Source: an uncultured Fidelibacterota bacterium (GTDB lineage Bacteria > Fidelibacterota > Fidelibacteria > Fidelibacterales > Fidelibacteraceae). From it: a DNA stretch of 21,325 bases. Positions within the stretch are counted from its first letter, which is position 1; the number at the start of each line of letters is the position of its first letter. Below the pieces are notes generated by a model that was not told the DNA's origin, did not search any database, and was given only the letters and a program-made list of their open reading frames with translations. The stretch spans positions 1 through 21,325 of the forward strand of contig CALMFL010000067.1 of the NCBI GenBank assembly GCA_937862595.1, written 5' to 3'. Below are positions 17,133 to 21,325 of the stretch, one piece after another. The position numbers and the translations under genes are program-made.

Positions 17133-17160
17133 ATGTTATAATGAGCGGGTTATAAGTCAA
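17133..17160 (-). promoter_or_regulatory. Candidate promoter/operator region of the Lrp-led operon
   Basis: On the minus strand TTGACT (17155-17160, 5 of 6 matches to the -35 box) is followed after 16 bases by TAACAT (17133-17138, 4 of 6). The same stretch contains two copies of TTATAAC 14 bases apart, nearly in phase with half and one-and-a-half helical turns, and an A/T-rich tract down to the start codon. The repeated element could be a binding site for the regulator encoded just downstream. The promoter call is weak because another register (TATAAC at 17135-17140) would have a 14-base spacer. Confidence 0.35.
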
Positions 17161-17215
17161 AATAGCGGGGACTTTTGCCCTATTTGGGTTGATCTCCTGT
17201 GCCCTGGTTGGGCTT

Positions 17216-17249
17216 CCTTCTTCGCTCCGATACGTCGGAGCTTCGAAGG
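17216..17249. repeat. Imperfect inverted repeat (REP-like hairpin)
   Basis: Two 15-base arms match at 12 positions around the 4-base loop TACG. The inner 7 bp, GCTCCGA/TCGGAGC (17224-17241), are perfect. It begins the repeat-rich, gene-free stretch that runs to the terminator at 17847. Confidence 0.7.
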
Positions 17250-17271
17250 ACACGTCGGGGATTAAAAATGA

Positions 17272-17303
17272 GTTGATGGGTTTATAGGTTGATAGGTTTA
17301 TGG
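17272..17303. repeat. Tandem array of four 8-bp units (GTTKATRG)
   Basis: Four consecutive octamers are seen: GTTGATGG, GTTTATAG, GTTGATAG, GTTTATGG. They alternate G and T at position 4, so a 16-bp higher unit is also possible. They lie in non-coding DNA. Confidence 0.7.
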
Positions 17304-17308
17304 CAGGC

Positions 17309-17332
17309 TCTCCTGCGCCAAGGCTTCGGAGA
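17309..17332. repeat. Short imperfect palindrome
   Basis: TCTCC at the left end pairs with GGAGA at the right end, and an inner GCC/GGC pairs around AA. The mismatched positions between them form an internal bulge. The core, GCCAAGGCTTCGGAGA, looks like the short dispersed hairpin elements common between genes of uncultured bacteria. Confidence 0.5.
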
Positions 17333-17369
17333 TTATAATAGCTTGATGTGAAAAAAATTATTCCACTGA

Positions 17370-17401
17370 CTAAACCTCTAAACTTCTAAACCTCTTAACC
17401 T
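17370..17401. repeat. Tandem array of four 8-bp units (CTAAACCT and variants)
   Basis: Four consecutive octamers are seen: CTAAACCT, CTAAACTT, CTAAACCT, CTTAACCT. The unit length is the same as in the arrays at 17272 and 17738, but the sequence is different. Confidence 0.7.
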
Positions 17402-17425
17402 CCTCTTCGGCTTTCCTTCCCTTAT

Positions 17426-17450
17426 TCACCCCTTCAGGGTTGGGGGGTGA
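17426..17450. repeat. Inverted repeat, 7-bp arms
   Basis: TCACCCC (17426-17432) pairs with GGGGTGA (17444-17450) around an 11-base loop containing TTCAGGG. There is no coding frame of interest here. Confidence 0.5.
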
Positions 17451-17502
17451 GTGTCAGGCTCCTTTACTGTTATTGAACCCCTGACGGGCTTGAAGAAGAT
17501 GA

Positions 17503-17524
17503 CAATATTGATCGATATATATTG
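17503..17524. repeat. AT-rich imperfect palindrome
   Basis: The 22-base element CAATATTGATC/GATATATATTG matches its own reverse complement at 9 of 11 positions per arm, with ATCGAT at the centre. It could be a dimeric-protein binding site or another dispersed palindrome. Confidence 0.45.
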
Positions 17525-17621
17525 TTGAGACACGATTCTTCGCGATCTTCAAAAATCACAAATGGGTGTTCCTTGTTGGATATTCCCATACTCCGAACTC
17601 TTACACCCCGAACTCCGAACA

Positions 17622-17740
17622 GGCGAATAGCCATTCGCCCCTGCGCTCTGTGTCCTTTCGGGCAAATGATTTATTCGAACCCTTGACGGGCGAATCGCGA
17701 TTCGCCCCTACTCCGTGTCCTTTCAGGCAAATGATTATTC
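17622..17740. repeat. Two direct copies of a palindrome-containing repeat
   Basis: Copy 1 (17622-17676) and copy 2 (17689-17740) align along their whole length with a few gaps. Both begin with GGCGAAT...ATTCGCCCCT, continue to GTGTCCTTTC, then GGCAAATGAT, and end TATTC. Copy 2 carries a perfect 20-bp palindrome (17688-17707, arms GGGCGAATCG and CGATTCGCCC). Copy 1 has the same arms with a 4-base spacer. A CCCTTGACGGGC-like sequence precedes copy 2 and recurs at about 17478. Confidence 0.8.
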
Positions 17741-17769
17741 TCATCTTCTCATCTTCTCATCTTCTCATC
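17738..17769. repeat. Tandem array of four perfect 8-bp units (TTCTCATC)
   Basis: Four exact copies of TTCTCATC run without interruption from 17738 to 17769 and decay into a pyrimidine-rich tract (TTCCCCTCTTCCCC...) to about 17815. The array could vary in copy number by slippage. Confidence 0.85.
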
Positions 17770-17846
17770 TTCCCCTCTTCCCCATTTCTCCCCCTCCCAA
17801 CGCCCCTCTTCCGGCGGGCGAAGCCGGGGGTTCGGATCTTTTCCAC

Positions 17847-17880
17847 AAAAAAAACACCGCCCCGACTTTCATCGGGGCGG
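17847..17880 (-). terminator. Rho-independent terminator of the second PorV-like operon
   Basis: CCGCCCCGA (17857-17865) and TCGGGGCGG (17872-17880) form a perfect 9-bp stem with a 6-base loop. On the minus strand it is followed by TG and eight T residues (17854-17847). It lies 28 bases after the stop codon of the gene ending at 17909. Confidence 0.95.
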
Positions 17881-17908
17881 CATTCATTACATCATTGCAG
17901 ATCGTTCG

Positions 17909-18937
17909 TTACAGTCCGATACCCAAACAGATGAGGTTCTCAGCTCCCAGGAGCTGTGCCGGACGGTAGACGTAATCGACATTGATCGTCGTGGTATTGA
18001 TCTCGAAGCTGACGCCTGCGCCGAGGGTCAGGCCGTACACGCTGTATCCGAGCACGTCGCCCGCATTCAGCTGGAAGGCGTAACCGGCACGGATAAAGCC
18101 CATGCCGCCGAAATTCAGTTCGGTGCCTACGCGCAGATAGTCGGTTTCGGAGTTGCTGCTCTGATAGACCGCACTGACCATGATCATGTCGGTGGGTTTA
18201 TAGGACAGTCCCATTTCCATGCTGGCAGGCAGCTGGTCGGACGATGTGGGATGGAACATATAGTCGTCATACGTTTCACCGCCCTGCGTTGCCGAGACAA
18301 GCAAGCCGGTCCCGGTATACTGCATGTTCGTTCCGATGTTGCGGATCGCCAGACCCAGTGACAGACCTTCGATGTCGATCAGGTTTTTGTACTGTAACCC
18401 GAAATCAAAAGCAACGCCGGTCGCACTTGCGCGGGGAATGCTTTCATAGATCAGTTTACCGGTAAAGCCCATGTTGATGCGGTCTGTCAGTTTCTTGGCG
18501 TACGAAACGCCGATCACAGAGAATGACGGCGAGTAGGTCGCGCCGCTTTCTCCGTCCATATCGTTGACCGTGGTGATCGGGATCTCGCCGATGGACAGGG
18601 ATTTCATGCTGACACCGATCACGCCGTTCGCTCCCGTATTGAATGCGAGCGCGAAGTAGTTGGTCCCGATGCCGGCAATGTTCTTTGCCGCTGAGAATAA
18701 TCCGTCAAAGCGGCCTTTAGTGTCGCTCAGTCCCGCGGGGTTCCAGAATAATGCGTCTACACCGCCGGTGTAAGCAATATCGGATCCGCTCATGCCCAGG
18801 GTGCGGGCGCCCACCGGGATCTGGACCTGGACGCCGGCTGTCGTGCCGGCACGGTCTACATCCCCGGCGTAGGCGAACCCGGCGATCAGGGCGATGATCA
18901 GGACAAGCGACATGAATTTATTTTGAATCTTCATCAT
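17909..18937 (-). CDS. PorV/PorQ-like outer-membrane beta-barrel protein (copy 2)
   Basis: The 342-residue protein has a signal peptide ending near GFAYAG. The family signature is GVQVQIPVGARTLGMSGSDI followed by GGVDALFWNPAGLSDT at about 57-72. Barrel strands follow (VIGVSYAKKLTDRINMGFTG, LRVGTELNFGGMGFIRAGYAF). It is clearly related to the copy at 7228-8274 (shared FWNPAGLS, SYxxKLTDRxxxG, RAGYxx) but well diverged. Two start codons, ATGATG, follow an AGGAG SD. The second (18934) has the better spacing, so the protein may be 341 residues. It lies 39 bases after the stop of a PNPY-type secreted-protein gene and is the last gene of that unit. A T9SS shuttle-like role is inferred from the family. 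Confidence 0.9.
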   Translation of the reverse strand: MMKIQNKFMSLVLIIALIAGFAYAGDVDRAGTTAGVQVQIPVGARTLGMSGSDIAYTGGVDALFWNPAGLSDTKGRFDGLFSAAKNIAGIGTNYFALAFNTGANGVIGVSMKSLSIGEIPITTVNDMDGESGATYSPSFSVIGVSYAKKLTDRINMGFTGKLIYESIPRASATGVAFDFGLQYKNLIDIEGLSLGLAIRNIGTNMQYTGTGLLVSATQGGETYDDYMFHPTSSDQLPASMEMGLSYKPTDMIMVSAVYQSSNSETDYLRVGTELNFGGMGFIRAGYAFQLNAGDVLGYSVYGLTLGAGVSFEINTTTINVDYVYRPAQLLGAENLICLGIGL

Positions 18938-18976
18938 AACACTCCTTTAGTATGGTTATGTTCGTTTCATGTGGCA

Positions 18977-21325
18977 TTAATAGTATTCCAGAATTTGCTT
19001 ACTCTGAACGACCATGAATTTCAGGATCTTCTGTTCGCCCAGGTCCGGCATGTCGATATGTGCAATGTACATACCGCTTCCGACCGGGATGTTCGACGCG
19101 TTGGCCAGATCCCACTTTGCAAACTGCATGTTCGCATTGTTATGTTCGATCGTCCGGACCAGGATACCGGCAAGGTTGAAGATCTTGATCGTCGCCTTGG
19201 CGGGTAAATGGGTAAAGGTCACGTACTGATCGTAGGGTGTCGTTGCCAGCGAGTTGTAAGCGTAGTAGGGGTTCGGGAACACATTGATCTTCTCGATCGC
19301 CAGGGCCATCAACGAATCGTTGTTTGCCGGTTCAAGTCCCTCGGTGGAGAATGAATATTCATCCGTTGCCTGGATCGTCTTGTTCGTGGCAAAGTAGACC
19401 TTGTTGCCGATGGGAAGGATGCCGTTGCCGTAACCGCGATAATCAACGAAGACTGTCGCCGTAAGCGGGGGTATCCAATAATCGTCCGTCGTCCAGCCGC
19501 AATTTGATGGCGGCGAAGCCAGGTTGGCGGCGGCGATATACTGCGCTTCCAGTGCGGGGTCGTAAGGCGTCGGTCCGGAATAAGCGTAGATAGGCTCAAA
19601 TGCCGGCTTACCGAAAACGACGTCTGTGCCGGTGGTATCCCAGATACCGTTCCCGTCCAGGTCATAAATCGCGGGATAGAGGCGTTCCTTTACGCCGCTG
19701 ATCGTATGGTAACGGTATACGGCGAAAGGAACATAGTGCGATCCCAGCAGGGCGTCGTCCGCATAGGTCCAGCACACGGAGGTGTCCGTAAAATCGATCT
19801 CGATGTCATCGATTCCCCGTATGTCAAAACGGTCGAAATCGCGCTGCGGGTAGGGTAAGTTGTAATCACCGGCACGGTTGGAAACGATGAAGCCTGGAGG
19901 GCCGAGGGAGAATTCCACAATGGAAACGCCTCCGTCAACCAGTGCGCCGGCCGCATCATAGAGCTTGACCGATTTCAGTCCGATCGCAGGACCGGCAACC
20001 TTAACCTCAAGACCGTCTACAATTGCTCCGCCTTTATCTGTCAGGTATTCTACCTGCGGATTGCCGCTGCTCAGGACCGCGTTGCCGTCCGTTGCATCTA
20101 CGACATTGAAGAGCACTTCCGTGGAGTCTTCATTGTAGGAGAAGGTGATCTTGTAGTCATGGCCCGTTATGGCAAAGGGATCAACGACGGTGACCGAAAC
20201 CTGTCCGTCGCCGGCGCCGGCTGTCTGTTCAACGTCGACTTCACTTGCCACTTCCGCATTCAGTCCCACGCCCGGCAGGGGTTCCTGCAGGGTTACCGCC
20301 ATGGCGACAAGTCCGGATTCCATGGCTTTTTCCGCGAGGCGGCCGTCGTCATGGTTCTGGTTGTAGGCGGTGACGGCAAAGTAATAGGTCGTGCCTTCAT
20401 ACAGCGGTTTATTGTTAATATAGTCTTGTTCGATCATGATATAGCGCTGTACGCCGCCGTCGTTTCCGTAAATGATCGGCACGCTGACCTCTTCTCCTTC
20501 ATAGAGGGACGGGGTCCGGTTTTCATAGACCAGCGTGATACCGTTGTCGATATCAAAGGTCGCAATGCGCTTTGCCTGGTCTTTGGTCGCCGTCGCATGC
20601 GGCAGCTGATAGACGTTATATCCTTCAAAAGCGTAACCGGATACGACCGGGTCTTCGGTTGCGGCGACCTTTACGGGATCGCTTCCCCATTCAAGAACGA
20701 TCATGTCCGAGAACGGACGGGCAACAACGGCCGGGGTCGCGGGGGGTTTCGGAACTTCGAGGAAAAGTCCGTCGAACAGTGTCTGCGCGACGGCATCCGT
20801 CAGTTTCAGGTCCGCAACGGAACCGATATTGTCCAGTCCGAGTCCGCCGAGGATCGCGACAACGACTTCCTGCGTGTCGCCCGGGGCGAAGGTGAAGGGA
20901 CCCGATGAAACGCATATACGGCGGTCGCCCGGCGTATAATAGCTGTCATGGCCGTCAAGATCGCCCGTGCCGGCAACGGGGTCGCCGGACAGCGGGAACA
21001 TGGTCGTAGGATTCGTTGAAACGTTCCCGAGGCGCCAGGGGGTCGGATTGTCGACATCTTCCGTGGGAAGATATCCGCGCATCAGGTTGTAGAATTCAAG
21101 CGTGCCCTGATAATCGCCCAGCTCGGGGTCTTCGATCGGAGAACCGGCCGCGAACCAGCCGAAGGACGTCATGCCGAGGTTGGTAAATCCGGGACGGTAC
21201 TTAAGTTCGAAAATGGCCGTATCGGTTGGTGTTCCGGCAACGATCGGGCACTGGAAAAAGTCGTACCCGACGGCGGGCGGCGCCAGATTAAAGGCGTCGT
21301 AATCGCCGTCCGTTGCGGTGCCGTT
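18977..21325 (-). CDS. Large secreted protein of the PNPY-type sorting-domain family (5' truncated by window)
   Basis: The frame is open to the window edge, giving 782 visible residues; the ATG at 21172 is internal. The visible order is: VGYDFFQCPIVAG and a beta region; GDRRICVSSGPFTFAPGDTQ (about residues 133-152); FnIII with FEGYNVYQL and YYFAVTAYN; a sandwich with ITGHDYKITFSYN; VDGLEVKV; DLDGNGIWD; and a sorting domain starting VFPNPYYAYN (about 682), then VTFTHLPAKATIKIFNLAGI, VGSGMYIAHIDM and LKFMVVQ. The last eight residues, SKQILEYY, run past the usual end of the domain. The order matches the 1087-aa protein at 8287-11550 along its length, so they are diverged paralogues. The PorV-like gene follows by 39 bases. 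No enzyme motif is visible. Confidence 0.92.
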   Translation of the reverse strand, partial: NGTATDGDYDAFNLAPPAVGYDFFQCPIVAGTPTDTAIFELKYRPGFTNLGMTSFGWFAAGSPIEDPELGDYQGTLEFYNLMRGYLPTEDVDNPTPWRLGNVSTNPTTMFPLSGDPVAGTGDLDGHDSYYTPGDRRICVSSGPFTFAPGDTQEVVVAILGGLGLDNIGSVADLKLTDAVAQTLFDGLFLEVPKPPATPAVVARPFSDMIVLEWGSDPVKVAATEDPVVSGYAFEGYNVYQLPHATATKDQAKRIATFDIDNGITLVYENRTPSLYEGEEVSVPIIYGNDGGVQRYIMIEQDYINNKPLYEGTTYYFAVTAYNQNHDDGRLAEKAMESGLVAMAVTLQEPLPGVGLNAEVASEVDVEQTAGAGDGQVSVTVVDPFAITGHDYKITFSYNEDSTEVLFNVVDATDGNAVLSSGNPQVEYLTDKGGAIVDGLEVKVAGPAIGLKSVKLYDAAGALVDGGVSIVEFSLGPPGFIVSNRAGDYNLPYPQRDFDRFDIRGIDDIEIDFTDTSVCWTYADDALLGSHYVPFAVYRYHTISGVKERLYPAIYDLDGNGIWDTTGTDVVFGKPAFEPIYAYSGPTPYDPALEAQYIAAANLASPPSNCGWTTDDYWIPPLTATVFVDYRGYGNGILPIGNKVYFATNKTIQATDEYSFSTEGLEPANNDSLMALAIEKINVFPNPYYAYNSLATTPYDQYVTFTHLPAKATIKIFNLAGILVRTIEHNNANMQFAKWDLANASNIPVGSGMYIAHIDMPDLGEQKILKFMVVQSKQILEYY

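Noticed and set aside
17044..17253. A 69-codon minus-strand frame overlapping the start of the Lrp gene
   Set aside because: It covers the Lrp promoter region and an inverted repeat, and its end overlaps the Lrp start out of frame. No family resemblance was seen.
17272..17769. Possible CRISPR array
   Set aside because: The repeated units are 8 bp in direct contact, or 52-55 bp in two copies. There are no regular 25-40 bp repeats with unique spacers and no cas genes.
17566..17934. A 122-codon + strand frame in the repeat island
   Set aside because: The frame runs through the TTCTCATC array, palindromes and the terminator of the neighbouring gene. The product is low-complexity Ser/Pro/Phe and shows no start-site support.
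18977..21172. ATG at 21172 as the true start of the second PNPY protein
   Set aside because: The frame continues open to 21325 with typical family sequence (VGYDFFQCPIVAG), and no signal peptide follows the ATG.

Overview
The window is a run of secreted and outer-membrane proteins from a Gram-negative bacterium. Most likely it is a member of the Fibrobacteres-Chlorobi-Bacteroidetes (FCB) group outside the well-studied Bacteroidetes, for example Marinimicrobia, Calditrichota, Cloacimonadota or a related candidate phylum. The evidence is six proteins ending in a type IX secretion (T9SS/Por)-style C-terminal sorting domain with an NPFNP or PNPY signature, two PorV/PorQ-like outer-membrane proteins (FWNPAGLS signature), and a SusC-like TonB-dependent receptor with a carboxypeptidase-regulatory-like N-terminal domain. 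Base composition is moderately GC-rich by eye. The phylum cannot be fixed from this window alone.

Layout. 1-461 (+): the 3' end of a secreted protein with a sorting domain. 532-686 (-): tRNA-Val(TAC) with its own promoter and a hairpin terminator shared with the convergent + strand gene. 718-4095 (-): a single-gene unit encoding a large subtilisin-family protease with an unusual acidic EF-hand/dockerin-like insertion and FG-GAP-type repeats. 4243-17063 (-): a tightly packed six-gene unit read right to left: Lrp/AsnC regulator, Asp-box (BNR) secreted protein, a strong intergenic hairpin, TonB-dependent receptor, 1087-aa PNPY-type secreted protein, PorV-like protein, and a 962-aa multidomain secreted protein, closed by a clear terminator. 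About 17064-17846: the only long gene-free stretch. It holds the Lrp promoter area and then a dense island of short palindromes and three four-copy tandem arrays, each with an 8-bp unit. 17847-21325 (-): terminator, a second PorV-like protein, and upstream of it the C-terminal 782 residues of a second PNPY-type secreted protein that is a diverged, collinear paralogue of the 1087-aa protein.

How the genes may work together (inference). Secreted proteins cross the inner membrane by signal peptide and the outer membrane through a T9SS that reads their C-terminal domain. PorV-family barrels are known T9SS shuttle/attachment components in Bacteroidetes. The TonB-dependent receptor imports a ligand at the outer membrane. 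The repeated pairing of a PNPY-type secreted protein with a dedicated PorV paralogue, in one case directly behind a TonB-dependent receptor and under an amino-acid-type (Lrp) regulator, looks like a modular surface system. It is organised like a SusC/SusD pair, but with a large secreted beta-sandwich protein and a PorV barrel in place of SusD. This is the most interesting feature of the window. Its substrate is unknown; peptides or amino acids are a reasonable guess from the Lrp gene and the neighbouring protease.
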